This document shows, in pieces, positions 9,226 to 20,033 of a stretch of DNA of 64,000 nt. The position numbers and the translations under genes are program-made. How positions within the stretch are numbered: position 1 is the first letter of the stretch; every line of letters begins with the position of its first letter. The DNA is taken from NCBI RefSeq assembly GCF_900114155.1, contig NZ_FOSC01000008.1, forward strand, positions 124,001 through 188,000. Direction: 5' to 3'. This DNA is from Marinobacter persicus. GTDB lineage: Bacteria; Pseudomonadota; Gammaproteobacteria; Pseudomonadales; Oleiphilaceae. The notes under the pieces are model-generated. The model was given only the letters and a program-made list of their open reading frames with translations, was not told where the DNA came from and did no database searches.

Positions 9226-9375
9226 GTGAGCCACAAGAAGCCCCACTTGCCCAGCAAACAATGCCCGGTATGCCAGCGCCCATTCAACTGGCGTAAGAAA
9301 TGGGCGCGGGACTGGCCTAACGTTCGTTATTGCAGCGAGCGCTGCCGGCGTTCAGCGCGGAGAAGCCTGGCATGA
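9226..9375 (+). CDS. DUF2256 small zinc-finger-like protein
   Basis: 49 aa, GTG start at 9226. Four cysteines arranged CPVC (13, 16) and CSERC (36, 40) suggest a zinc-binding knuckle, followed by an Arg-rich tail. DUF2256 genes are often found next to cryptochrome/photolyase genes, and here the stop overlaps the photolyase start as ATGA. A functional link to the photolyase is inferred from this coupling; the biochemical role is unknown. Confidence 0.75.
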   Translation: MSHKKPHLPSKQCPVCQRPFNWRKKWARDWPNVRYCSERCRRSARRSLA

Positions 9376-10901
9376 CCACCCTTGTCTGGTACAAACGGGA
9401 TTTACGGGTACACGATCACGGCCCCTTGCATGCGGCAGCCCGGCTCGGAGAGCCGGTGATTTCCCTTTACGTGATTGAACCGGAATACTGGCAACAGCCA
9501 GACACGTCCGCCCGCCAGTGGGAGTTTATCGACGATTCACTCAGGGAACTCCAGAATCAGCTGCGCCGGCGAGGCTCGGACTTGCTGGTGATGACCGGCC
9601 CGGTGACCGGCCTGCTTGCTCAGTTGAAAGCGGAGCACGGCATCAACCGGGTCTTGAGCCATCAGGAAACCGGCGGGCAGTGGACGTTCGAGCGGGACAG
9701 ATCGGTTATTCGCTGGTGCCAGGAAGCGGGGGTCGAATTCAGGGAATGGCAGACTTTCGGGGTGGTTCGCCGGCTGACCAATCGGGATCACTGGGATCGC
9801 TACTGGTCAGAGCTGATCAAGGCCCCGCAACTACCGGCCCCGAACGCCTTACCACCCTTACCAACCGGCCTTCAGACCACGGACTGGCAGGCGCCGCCTT
9901 CGCTCCATGGCCCGGATTGCCCGGACCGACAATCCGGCGGTAGCGCCCGGGGCGAGAAGCTGCTGGCCTCGTTTCTGGACCGCCGTTGCGTGGGTTACCA
10001 ATACAACATCTCCAGCCCGAACACGGCGGTGAGGGCCTGCTCGAGGCTGAGCCCGCATATTGCCCATGGCACCGTCAGCCTGCGCGACATTTATCAGCAG
10101 ACGAAGGCCACCGGCCAACATCGCAGTTCCCTGCCTCGCAAACAAAAAAGCCTGACCAGCTTTCGCTCCCGGCTGCACTGGCATTGCCATTTCATACAAA
10201 AGCTGGAAGACGAACCGGAGCTGGAATTCCGCGCCATGCACCGGCAACTGGAGCACCTGAAAGCCGCGCCAAACGACACGGAACGGTTACAACGCTGGCA
10301 GGAAGGCCAGACCGGCTGGCCACTGGTGGACGCCTGCATGCGCAGCCTGCGGCACACTGGCTGGCTGAATTTCCGGATGCGCGCCATGCTGATGGCGGTG
10401 GCCAGTTATCAGCTCTGGCTGCACTGGCGCGAACCAGCGCTCCACCTCGCACGCCTGTTCACCGACTTTGAACCGGGCATCCATTATCCCCAGGCACAGA
10501 TGCAGTCGGGCCTGACCGGCATCAATGCCTTGCGCATCTACAACCCGGTGACGCAAAGCCAAAAGCTGGATCCGGAGGGCGAGTTCATCCGCCGCTGGCT
10601 ACCAGAGCTGGCCGGCGTGCCCGCCGGCATGATTCATACGCCCTGGCTGATGACGCCCGCGCAAAAGCAACGCTATGGCGGCAACACCTATACCCTGCCG
10701 GTCTGTGACCACGAACAGGCCGCCCGGGCCGCACGTAAAGCCATTGGAGAATTTCGCAAACAACACGTCAGCGGGCCGGAAACCGACCGGGTACTGATGC
10801 GGCACGGCAGCCGCAAAGGGGCACCCCGCCGACCATCCGGCAACACAAGAGGGAAGACAGCCGGCAGCGCTCAGACCAACCAGCTGTCTCTGTTCGATTA
10901 G
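9372..10901 (+). CDS. Photolyase/cryptochrome family flavoprotein
   Basis: 509 aa, ATG at 9372 overlapping the DUF2256 stop. The N-terminal domain ([19 protein letters not shown]) is the DNA photolyase alpha/beta domain. The FAD domain shows [20 protein letters not shown] and [20 protein letters not shown], strongly conserved in class I-like photolyases and plant-type cryptochromes. It lacks the FeS cysteines of the neighbouring gene. A basic, poorly conserved tail of about 40 residues follows. CPD repair is plausible, but a pure photoreceptor role cannot be excluded. Its 3' end overlaps the convergent stress-protein gene by four bases. Confidence 0.85.
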   Translation: MTTLVWYKRDLRVHDHGPLHAAARLGEPVISLYVIEPEYWQQPDTSARQWEFIDDSLRELQNQLRRRGSDLLVMTGPVTGLLAQLKAEHGINRVLSHQETGGQWTFERDRSVIRWCQEAGVEFREWQTFGVVRRLTNRDHWDRYWSELIKAPQLPAPNALPPLPTGLQTTDWQAPPSLHGPDCPDRQSGGSARGEKLLASFLDRRCVGYQYNISSPNTAVRACSRLSPHIAHGTVSLRDIYQQTKATGQHRSSLPRKQKSLTSFRSRLHWHCHFIQKLEDEPELEFRAMHRQLEHLKAAPNDTERLQRWQEGQTGWPLVDACMRSLRHTGWLNFRMRAMLMAVASYQLWLHWREPALHLARLFTDFEPGIHYPQAQMQSGLTGINALRIYNPVTQSQKLDPEGEFIRRWLPELAGVPAGMIHTPWLMTPAQKQRYGGNTYTLPVCDHEQAARAARKAIGEFRKQHVSGPETDRVLMRHGSRKGAPRRPSGNTRGKTAGSAQTNQLSLFD

Positions 10902-11371
10902 CTATCGGGCTTATCCTCGGTTGCCTCAGCCTCACCATCCGCCTTTTCCAGTGACGGCAGCACCAGCACGGTACAGGGAGCATTCACCGAGGCATACTCC
11001 ACGGTGGCCTTGCGCAAATGCCAGGGGCTACCACTGCCCCGGGACACCAACACCAGTAAGTCCACACACAGCTGGCCGGCCAGGGCCACCAGCTTCTCGC
11101 CAATATTGCCGGCCACCACGTGCATGGTAGCGTCCCGGTTCATCGGCAGGTATTTGCGCACCAGCAAATCCAGCTTCTTGTGCACCTCGGCTTCCCTGTC
11201 CTCCGGCGCATCCTCGGTCACGTGCGGGAAAAAACCGCCACCACCGGGGTTATACACACTGGCCAGGTGCAGCTCACCGTCTTCATCCAGGAGGTTCAGG
11301 CCAGCTTCCAGCGCCCGTTTGCCTTCGTGATCGTCTTCCGGATCAATCGCGATTAACAGCTTCCGGTACAT
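10898..11371 (-). CDS. Universal stress protein (UspA family)
   Basis: 157 aa. Start at ATG 11371 with GGGAG 7 bases upstream; an ATG at 11377 sits too close to that site. It has the single Usp fold: an N-terminal strand YRKLLIAIDPEDD and a C-terminal ATP-loop region read as SRGSGSPWHLRKATVEY, where the usual G2xG9G(S/T) motif is recognisable but variant. Its start lies inside the end of the BCCT transporter gene (29-base overlap), so it is co-translated. By analogy with TeaD, a Usp partner of the Halomonas ectoine TRAP transporter, it may regulate the transporter; this is inference. Confidence 0.82.
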   Translation of the reverse strand: MYRKLLIAIDPEDDHEGKRALEAGLNLLDEDGELHLASVYNPGGGGFFPHVTEDAPEDREAEVHKKLDLLVRKYLPMNRDATMHVVAGNIGEKLVALAGQLCVDLLVLVSRGSGSPWHLRKATVEYASVNAPCTVLVLPSLEKADGEAEATEDKPDS

Positions 11372-12965
11372 ACTCATTCTCCCGTTTCGGTTCGCTCTCG
11401 ACGGCTTCCACCTCCGGGAAGGCCCGCCCTTTCACCAGGTCTGTCACATCGTAACCCCGGTAATCCGCCCGCAGGGCGCGGAACAGGGACACCGCCATAA
11501 ACAACAGTAGCAGACAGAACGGCAGCCCCAGCGAGGTGATCACGTTCTGCAGGGCCTCAAGGCCACCGGCCAGCAACAGCGTTGCGGCCACCACACCCTG
11601 GGCCGCCGCCCAGAAAATCCGCTGGCGTACCAGCGAAGGCTGCTCCTCCCGGCGGGTCAGCATATCGATCACCAGAGACGCCGAATCCGATGAAGTGGTG
11701 AAGAAAATCACGATGATCACCACACTCAGGGCAGACGCCACTTCCGCCAGCGGGAAGGCCTCCAGGAAGGCAAAAATCGCCACGGACGGGTCCTGCTCCA
11801 CCTGGCTGGCCAGCGCCACCGCACCACTGTTCTCCACGGAAATCGCCGACAGCCCAAACACCCCGAACCAGACCAGCGTGAACGCCGTGGGCGCAAACAG
11901 TACGCCGGCCACGAACTCTCGAATGGTCCGGCCCCGGGAAATCCGGGCGATAAAGATGCCCACATAGGGCGCCCAGGAAATGGTCCAGGCCCAGTAGAAC
12001 AGCGTCCACTGGCGCTGCCAGTCCGTTTCCTTGAAGGTTTCTGTCCAGAACGCCAGCCACGGCAGGGCATCGAAATAATCACCGATGCTTTGCACCATGC
12101 CCTCGGCAATGAAAATGGTGGGCCCCACGGCGGCCACGAACAAAATCAGGGTGATGGCCAGCACAATGTTCAGCTGCGACAGCCGGCGCACGCCGTTATC
12201 CAGCCCGAGCGCCACCGAGACGGCTGCAATCGAAGCGATCACCGTAATCAGCACCACCTGTACGAAGCCATTGGAAGGCACACCGAACAAATAATTCAGC
12301 CCGCTGTTCAACTGCAGCGTGCCCAGCCCCAGAGAGGTCGCCACACCAAACAGTGTGCCCAGCACGGCAATCACATCAATGGCCCAGCCCAGCGGTCCGA
12401 ACGTGCGTTCGCCCAGCACCGGGTAGAACAGGCTGCTGATGCGCATGGGCAGATCATGCCGGTAGGCAAAATAGCCGATGGCCAGGCCAGGCATGGCGAA
12501 GATGGTCCAGGTGTGCAGGCCGAAATGGTACAGGCTGATGGTCATGGCATCGGTGGCCGCCTGTTCCGTGCGTGGCTGCACGCCGTCAAACGGTGGGCTG
12601 GCGAAATGCGACACCGGTTCGGCCACACCCCAGAACATCAGTATGGTGCCAATGCCGGCGGCAAACAGCATGGTGAACCAGGTGAGATTGGAATAGTCCG
12701 GCCGGCTGTCGTCGCTGCCCAGCCGGATACTGCCATACCGGCTGACGGCCAAACCAAACAGAAAAATCAGCAGGGAAGAAACAGAAAGAATATAGAACCA
12801 GCCAAGGTTGCGGGCCACCCAGCCGGTCAGCACGCCGAAGGCATCCGCCACCTGCTTGTCAAAAGGCACCGCCAGGGCCACAAAAACGATAGCCACCGCA
12901 GCCGAGGTAAAGAATATTCCGGGTATCGTCTGCAAACCCAGTCGTCGTTGCAGCCGCTCCAGCAC
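11343..12965 (-). CDS. BCCT-family betaine/carnitine/choline transporter
   Basis: 540 aa, GTG start at 12965 with GGGAG 6 bases upstream. It has about twelve membrane segments. The family hallmark is clear in FYWAWTISWAPYVGIFIARISRG, the Trp-rich helix 8 region that binds quaternary ammonium substrates, with a Gly-rich GLGTLQLNSGLNYLFG helix 5. It imports osmolytes such as glycine betaine with Na+ or H+. The C-terminal tail is short and acidic (VEAVESEPKRENEYVPEA), without the long osmosensory tail of BetP. It fits a marine or halotolerant host and forms an operon with the Usp gene. Confidence 0.92.
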   Translation of the reverse strand: MLERLQRRLGLQTIPGIFFTSAAVAIVFVALAVPFDKQVADAFGVLTGWVARNLGWFYILSVSSLLIFLFGLAVSRYGSIRLGSDDSRPDYSNLTWFTMLFAAGIGTILMFWGVAEPVSHFASPPFDGVQPRTEQAATDAMTISLYHFGLHTWTIFAMPGLAIGYFAYRHDLPMRISSLFYPVLGERTFGPLGWAIDVIAVLGTLFGVATSLGLGTLQLNSGLNYLFGVPSNGFVQVVLITVIASIAAVSVALGLDNGVRRLSQLNIVLAITLILFVAAVGPTIFIAEGMVQSIGDYFDALPWLAFWTETFKETDWQRQWTLFYWAWTISWAPYVGIFIARISRGRTIREFVAGVLFAPTAFTLVWFGVFGLSAISVENSGAVALASQVEQDPSVAIFAFLEAFPLAEVASALSVVIIVIFFTTSSDSASLVIDMLTRREEQPSLVRQRIFWAAAQGVVAATLLLAGGLEALQNVITSLGLPFCLLLLFMAVSLFRALRADYRGYDVTDLVKGRAFPEVEAVESEPKRENEYVPEAVNRD

Positions 12966-13097
12966 AGTAAACTCCCGTCGTTGTCAGAAAAACGAGACTC
13001 TAGCATATAACCGGGCGGCCTTCTCTTATGCAGCTATTGACCTTATTGTTACTAAAAGGTTTTCCAATAGTGACAAATGCATTTAATGGAGTGCCCC

Positions 13098-13997
13098 ATG
13101 GCCGACACCTGCAAAAACAGCTGCGGCTGCATCAGCAGCCGGAACGAGCCGGAACCCAGAAACGGTCTGACGGAAACCGCCTCCGCTGAATGGCAGACCC
13201 GCTACCGCATTCCGAAAATGGATTGCCCATCCGAAGAGCGAATGATTCGCATGGCGCTGGACGGTATAGACGCCGTGAAAGCGCTGTCGTTTGATCTGCA
13301 GCAACGCGAGTTGACGGTTATGCACGACGGTGACGCCGGCGTTATTACCGACAAGCTGCAGCCGCTGAATCTCGGCACCGTGCTGGAGAGCACGGAACAG
13401 GCCAGCGCTGAAGCCCTCCAAAATGCCCGAAACAGCGCCATTGATCCGGCCAGAGAGGCCGGCACCCTGAAAATCCTTCTGGCGATTAACGCGGCCATGT
13501 TCGTGATCGAACTGGCCATCGGCATCCTCGCCCAGTCCACCGGCCTGATTGCCGATTCCATGGACATGTTCGCCGATGCCGCCGTGTATGGCCTGGCGAC
13601 CTACGCCGTGGGCCACAGCGTGAAGATGCAGGTGCGGGCGGCCCATGTGGCCGGTGTGTTGCAGTTGATTCTGGCTCTTGGCGTGTTGCTGGAAGTAGGC
13701 CGGCGGTTCTGGTTCGGCAGTGAACCGCAATCCACGCTGATGATCGCTATGGCGGTTGTCGCTCTGATTGCCAACAGCATCTGCCTGTACCTGATTTCCG
13801 CACACCGTAAGGGTGGCGCTCACATGAAGGCCAGTTACATTTTTTCCGCCAATGATGTGATCATCAATCTCGGAATCATCCTGGCCGGCGGGCTGGTGGC
13901 GGTGACCGGTTCCAACTACCCGGATCTGATTATCGGCACCGTGGTGGGGCTGATTGTCCTGAACGGGGCGCGGCGGATTCTGGCTCTGAAGAGTTAA
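13098..13997 (+). CDS. CDF cation transporter with N-terminal HMA-like domain
   Basis: 299 aa. Start at ATG 13098 with GGAG 6 bases upstream. The N-terminus is Cys-rich (CKNSCGCISS), then a ferredoxin-like HMA-type domain with MDCPSE at about residues 37-42. The C-terminal part is a CDF membrane domain with the metal-site sequence ADSMDMFADA on one helix. It probably exports Zn2+, Co2+ or a similar divalent ion across the inner membrane. The cytoplasmic CDF C-terminal domain is missing, the HMA-like domain perhaps serving in its place. No metal regulator gene is adjacent. Confidence 0.8.
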   Translation: MADTCKNSCGCISSRNEPEPRNGLTETASAEWQTRYRIPKMDCPSEERMIRMALDGIDAVKALSFDLQQRELTVMHDGDAGVITDKLQPLNLGTVLESTEQASAEALQNARNSAIDPAREAGTLKILLAINAAMFVIELAIGILAQSTGLIADSMDMFADAAVYGLATYAVGHSVKMQVRAAHVAGVLQLILALGVLLEVGRRFWFGSEPQSTLMIAMAVVALIANSICLYLISAHRKGGAHMKASYIFSANDVIINLGIILAGGLVAVTGSNYPDLIIGTVVGLIVLNGARRILALKS

Positions 13998-14011
13998 GTG
14001 GTTGCCCTCTC

Positions 14012-14127
14012 GTCAGTGGGCGGGTAGGGCTTCCCAAAACACGCTCCTTGCGGCACATCCTTGTGTCGCTTGAGCTCCGCCATCCCTGGCTCCGCACAGT
14101 TTTGGGAAGCCCTACCCGCCCACTGAC
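14012..14127. repeat. Cloverleaf-type palindromic repeat, copy 1
   Basis: Perfect 28-bp inverted arms (14012-14039 with 14100-14127) enclose a 60-base core nearly identical to copy 2. The core holds two small hairpin-like blocks, each centred on CATCC. It lies between convergent genes, where it could act as a bidirectional terminator. Confidence 0.9.
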
Positions 14128-14141
14128 TAACTTCGGAATCG

Positions 14142-15059
14142 TCAAAACACCAGTGCAATCATCACCGGTATAAATCCCAGGGCAAACAACGTACTAAGAA
14201 GCGTCGTCCCCGCCGCCTGCCGGGGCGAGGCGTCCAGCAGTGTGGCAATGACCACGGTATTGGCGGCGATCGGGGTAATGGAGATCAGGAAAATCGCCTG
14301 GTAAACGGCGGTGTCGTAGATCCCCAGCCAGTTGGCATCCACCCACCAGAAAGCCAGTGCCAGCAGCGGCCAGGAGACAAATTTGCCGAAGAACGCCAGG
14401 CCGGTGAACACGGGGTTGCCCGCCAGCCCGCGAAAGCTGAGGATACCCATGCCGATGATCATCATACCCAGAACACTGTAGGCACCGCGCAGGTTGTCGA
14501 ACAGCGGCACAAAGGTCTCGGGAATACCCGCGCCCGAGAGGTTCAACACCACCGCCAGCAGAAAGGCGTAAACCGACGGCAGTCTCGCCACCCGTTTCAA
14601 GGCATCACGAATACTGTATTTCCCCCGGGCCGCCAGGTAAAAGCCCAGGGAGTTTTCGAACAGTGTGGTGCCAAGCATGCAGACGATATACAGCGCCAAC
14701 CCCTCTTCCCCGAACAACAGCAAAGCCACCGGAATGCCGAAATAGCCGGTGTTGCCGGTACCCACCGACAGCGGAATCACCGCCGCGCTGCCATCCGACA
14801 GCCAGCGCCGGGCGATGGCCAGATGGGTCAGGGCCATGACAGAGCACAAACCGAACACCAGCACCGGCAGCAAGATGACTTCTGTGCTCAGGGGGGCGGC
14901 CATAACGCCAGAGAACACCACCGACGGGGTGACGATGTACAGCATGATGCCGGCAATGTGCTTGCCACTGGCCTGCAGGAAGCGGCCGGCCACCCAACCG
15001 AGTACCACCGTGACGTACAAGGGAAGCAATTTGATCAACAACGCCAGGGCGGCAGCCAT
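14142..15059 (-). CDS. AEC-family (auxin efflux carrier-type) transporter
   Basis: 305 aa, with two sets of five hydrophobic helices as in the AEC/bile-acid-sodium-symporter fold. GTGNTGYFGIPVALLLFGEEG is the conserved N-terminal repeat signature. Bacterial members are putative exporters or importers of organic acids such as malate or malonate; the substrate here is not predictable. It stands alone on the minus strand, divergent from norC, so the intergenic stretch 15060-15245 holds the promoters of both. Confidence 0.85.
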   Translation of the reverse strand: MAAALALLIKLLPLYVTVVLGWVAGRFLQASGKHIAGIMLYIVTPSVVFSGVMAAPLSTEVILLPVLVFGLCSVMALTHLAIARRWLSDGSAAVIPLSVGTGNTGYFGIPVALLLFGEEGLALYIVCMLGTTLFENSLGFYLAARGKYSIRDALKRVARLPSVYAFLLAVVLNLSGAGIPETFVPLFDNLRGAYSVLGMMIIGMGILSFRGLAGNPVFTGLAFFGKFVSWPLLALAFWWVDANWLGIYDTAVYQAIFLISITPIAANTVVIATLLDASPRQAAGTTLLSTLFALGFIPVMIALVF

Positions 15060-15110
15060 AGGGTCTCCGGAATCAGCAGGTCAGATACGAAAAAATGGAA
15101 GTCTAGCACC

Positions 15111-15126
15111 TACCCCCCTGGAGGTA
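15111..15126. promoter_or_regulatory. NarL/NarP-like 7-2-7 site before norC
   Basis: TACCCCC-CT-GGAGGTA has the geometry of a NarL-type heptamer pair (consensus TACYYMT facing its complement with 2 bases between). Both halves keep TACC but deviate at the last position. Confidence 0.5.
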
Positions 15127-15161
15127 ACTCCCCGGCGCAATGGTGAAATGCCGGTTTCTCT

Positions 15162-15175
15162 TTGATAATCATCAA
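15162..15175 (+). promoter_or_regulatory. FNR/Dnr box of norCB
   Basis: TTGAT-AATC-ATCAA is a perfect FNR/Dnr consensus 71 bases before the norC start. A TATATC/TATCCT -10-like stretch at 15196-15203 gives roughly class II spacing. Dnr-type NO-responsive activation of nor is well established in pseudomonads. Confidence 0.85.
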
Positions 15176-15245
15176 TAGCATTTCTAATGCATGTTTATAT
15201 CCTAGTGTGGCAGTCAGGTATTCCAAAAACCAAGGAGAGAGACCT

Positions 15246-17121
<1,876 letters not shown>

Positions 17122-17132
17122 ACAGGCTGAAC

Positions 17133-17156
17133 CGCCGGGGCCTTCGGGCCCTGGCG
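17133..17156 (+). other. UUCG-capped hairpin after norB
   Basis: A 10-bp stem (one G-T pair) capped by TTCG lies 11 bases after the norB stop and is followed by a pyrimidine-rich but not T-only run. It may stabilise the norCB transcript or partly end it before the accessory genes. Confidence 0.55.
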
Positions 17157-17218
17157 CTCTTCTTCGGCATTCGTCTCCGGCATTCGCTCGTTACTCAATT
17201 TAACCCTGGACCAATTCC

Positions 17219-18187
17219 GTGCATGCGCAAACCGTCAATCCGAAAGACATTAACAACCGGAAGGACACTCTTCAGCAGAAGCGCCTGATCACCCGCAGCG
17301 CTTTTTTCCTGCTGTTTCTGCTCGCGCCTGTGCTCAATATTTTCCGTTACGACCTGACCGAAACACGGTTCATTCTTTTCGGCTTCCCGCTGTCGTTCAA
17401 CCTGAACCTGGACTGGGTCGCCCACAGCACCCCCACCGAGGTTGCCGGCCAGATCCTGTTCTGGTTTGTGATGCCCATTCTGGTGCTGGTGCCGATTGTT
17501 CTCTGGATTTCCTTTAAATGGGGGCGCCTGTATTGCGGTTGGCTGTGCCCGCATTTTTCCGTGGTCGAAACCATCAACGACCTGATGACCCGCATTACCG
17601 GCCGCCCCACCCTCTGGGAGGCATTGAAAAAAGGCCATACCGGCAAGGCCATTCACTGGGCCGGGCTGATTCTGGTGTGCGGACTCATCGGCTTTTCCTG
17701 GGCACTGGCGCTTTTGTCGTACCTGCTGCCGCCCATGCCCCTGTATATTGACCTGTTTACCGGCCAGATCGGCCTGTACCCGGCCATTTTCCTGGCCGTA
17801 GCCACCGCCGTGTTTACCTTTGATTTCCTGTTTGCCCGGCATCTGTTCTGCAAATACGGCTGCGCCTTCGGTCTGGTGCAGAGCATTGCCTGGATGACCA
17901 ACGGCCGTAGCCGCGTGGTGACCTTCGACGCCAAACGCGCAGCCGCCTGCCGTGATTGCACCAAGGCCTGCGATGCCGCCTGCCCCATGCGTCTGCCCAC
18001 CCGCAGCCACAAGCGAGCGAAATTTTCCTGCACCCAGTGCCTGCAGTGCGTGAGCGCCTGCCGTGAAGTGCAGAAAGACAACCCGGACGGCTCCCTGCTC
18101 ACCTGGGAGCCGGGTGAACCGGGCAAGCAAACCGTCTTGATTCCGGTGCGCCAGCTGGACACCAGCCCGCGCCAGCAACGCACCTGA
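17219..18187 (+). CDS. 4Fe-4S polyferredoxin membrane protein in the nor operon
   Basis: 322 aa, GTG start at 17219. About five membrane helices with the cytoplasmic motifs CGWLCPH and CKYGCAF, as in the NapH/NosR/CcoG group. They are followed by two ferredoxin-type cysteine sets (CRDCTKACDAACP and CTQCLQCVSACREV). It may pass electrons for NOR assembly or activation, or serve a NosR-like role. It lies 97 bases after norB and 13 before norD, a position not seen in the classical Pseudomonas norCBD order. Its role in NO reduction is inferred from context only. Confidence 0.75.
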   Translation: MHAQTVNPKDINNRKDTLQQKRLITRSAFFLLFLLAPVLNIFRYDLTETRFILFGFPLSFNLNLDWVAHSTPTEVAGQILFWFVMPILVLVPIVLWISFKWGRLYCGWLCPHFSVVETINDLMTRITGRPTLWEALKKGHTGKAIHWAGLILVCGLIGFSWALALLSYLLPPMPLYIDLFTGQIGLYPAIFLAVATAVFTFDFLFARHLFCKYGCAFGLVQSIAWMTNGRSRVVTFDAKRAAACRDCTKACDAACPMRLPTRSHKRAKFSCTQCLQCVSACREVQKDNPDGSLLTWEPGEPGKQTVLIPVRQLDTSPRQQRT

Positions 18188-18200
18188 AGGAGGAATAAAA

Positions 18201-20024
18201 ATGGAAGAATGGGTCGGACTGAAATGGCACGATTACGTCACCCGCCAGGCCATGGGCGAGTTCCCTGAATACGCCGTGCACCTGAAAGACGAAGCCCGCA
18301 CCCTGGGCGTGCTGTTCCGCGCCATGGGTGGTGACCCGGCCCTGAGTCTGGTCACCGCCGAGCCCCGTCACTTCCAGATTCGCCGGAAGTTTCTGCAGAA
18401 ACTGGCCGGCACCCACCGCAAGTTCGAGCTGGCCTGGCGTGACGAAGAAAGCCTGCGCCTGCCGGACCGGCTGGCGTTGTTCCCGTCCCGCAAGGTAAAC
18501 CGGGACCTCTATCTTTGGCTGGCGGCCCTGGCTTCCCGGGGTGAAATCCAGATCCATAACTGGCTGGAAGGCAACCAGGCCATGGTTCAGGATGTGCTGG
18601 CCCAATGGCCGGGCCTGGAGCCGATGTACCAGCGCCTGGTCAAACACACCCTGCAATGGCGGCCAAAGCCCGAAAGCCTGTCGGGCGAAGAGGCCCGGCG
18701 CGAGCAGGCCATCCGCCAGGCACTGATCCACCCGGGCAGCGTGACCGACCTGCCGGAAGCCCTGACCGACCCCTGGCCAGTCGTGCTGTGGCTGTACCCG
18801 GTGCTCGGGCGTGGCAAGCTCAATGGCCAGGTGATCGGCGATGACAACACCAGCTCCAAACCCGGCGGCCTGGCCAAAAAGCGCAAGCGCCGCCGTGCCG
18901 AGCGGGTGGATGCCTTCGACAAAGACCAGGGCCTGATGCTGTTCCGTCTGGAAAACCTGTTTTCCTGGTCTGAATTCATTCCGGTTGACCGGGCCGGTGA
19001 CGACAGCGAGGAAGACGACGCCGATGCGGTGGCGGACGACATGGACATGATCTCCGTGTCGCAAGACCGGCGCGAAGCTTCCTCGGCCATCAAGTTCGAC
19101 CTCGACCTGCCCTCGGAAGAAAACGACGACCTGCATCTTGGCCCAGGTATTCACCTGCCCGAATGGGACTGGCGCCGGCAAGGCTATCGGGAGAAATTCT
19201 GCTGCCTGCAACCTCTGTTGAGCAAAGAATCGGTGGCCACGCCCCTGCCGGAACGCCTGAAACGTCCGGCCCAGTCCCTGCGCCGGCAGTTCAGTGCCCT
19301 GAAGCCGCTGCGCCAGTGGGAACGCCGCCAGCTGGACGGCGAAGAGCTGGACCTGGATGCCTGCCTGGAACGGGCCGTTCAGCACAAGCGGGGCATTGGC
19401 GAGATGGATCAGAAACTGTTCCGCCAGTGCAAACAGAACCAGCGGGACCTGGCCTGCCTGGTGCTGGCAGACATCTCCCTGTCCACCGACACCTACATCA
19501 ACAACCACCAACGGGTGATCGACATTGCCCGCGATGGCCTGACCCTGCTCAGCGAAGCCCTGACCGCCAGCCGCGACCCATTCGCCCTGTTCGCCTTTTC
19601 GTCCCGGCGGCGCGACCATGTGCGCTTCCATCACATCAAAAGCTTTGACGAGCCCTACAACGACACCAGCCGGGGCCGCATTGAAGCGCTGGAACCGGGC
19701 TACTACACCCGCATGGGGGCGGCCATCCGCCAGTCGATCAAATTGCTGCAAACCCGGCCGGAGCACCAGAAAATCCTCCTGCTGCTGACCGACGGCAAAC
19801 CCAACGACCTGGATCTGTACGAAGGCCGCTACGGTGTCGAAGACACCCGTATGGCCGTGCAGGAAGCCCATCGGGCAGGGCTGACGCCGTTCTGCGTGAC
19901 CATCGACGAAGAAGCGAACGAATACCTTCCCTATGTGTTCGGCAGCAGCAACTACGTGGTGATCAAGGACCCCACGCAACTGCCCGCCCAGCTGCCCAAG
20001 TTGTACCTGAACCTGACCCGATAG
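18201..20024 (+). CDS. norD: Nitric oxide reductase activation protein NorD
   Basis: 607 aa, with AAGGAGG upstream. The C-terminal von Willebrand factor A domain has the MIDAS motif DISLS in LADISLSTDTY and later LLLLTDGKPND. The central region is acidic and low in complexity (around DSEEDDADAVADDMD). NorD works with the MoxR-type ATPase NorQ, encoded on the opposite strand at 22171-21389, to insert or activate the iron centre of NorB. Its length matches the family. Confidence 0.93.
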   Translation: MEEWVGLKWHDYVTRQAMGEFPEYAVHLKDEARTLGVLFRAMGGDPALSLVTAEPRHFQIRRKFLQKLAGTHRKFELAWRDEESLRLPDRLALFPSRKVNRDLYLWLAALASRGEIQIHNWLEGNQAMVQDVLAQWPGLEPMYQRLVKHTLQWRPKPESLSGEEARREQAIRQALIHPGSVTDLPEALTDPWPVVLWLYPVLGRGKLNGQVIGDDNTSSKPGGLAKKRKRRRAERVDAFDKDQGLMLFRLENLFSWSEFIPVDRAGDDSEEDDADAVADDMDMISVSQDRREASSAIKFDLDLPSEENDDLHLGPGIHLPEWDWRRQGYREKFCCLQPLLSKESVATPLPERLKRPAQSLRRQFSALKPLRQWERRQLDGEELDLDACLERAVQHKRGIGEMDQKLFRQCKQNQRDLACLVLADISLSTDTYINNHQRVIDIARDGLTLLSEALTASRDPFALFAFSSRRRDHVRFHHIKSFDEPYNDTSRGRIEALEPGYYTRMGAAIRQSIKLLQTRPEHQKILLLLTDGKPNDLDLYEGRYGVEDTRMAVQEAHRAGLTPFCVTIDEEANEYLPYVFGSSNYVVIKDPTQLPAQLPKLYLNLTR

Positions 20025-20033
20025 GAGCACGCC

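Noticed and set aside
12090..13010. A 306-codon plus-strand frame over the BCCT gene
   Set aside because: His/Gln-rich antisense of a clear transporter gene.
14142..15059. The AEC gene as part of the denitrification cluster
   Set aside because: It diverges from norC and has no denitrification motif or regulator link beyond shared intergenic DNA.
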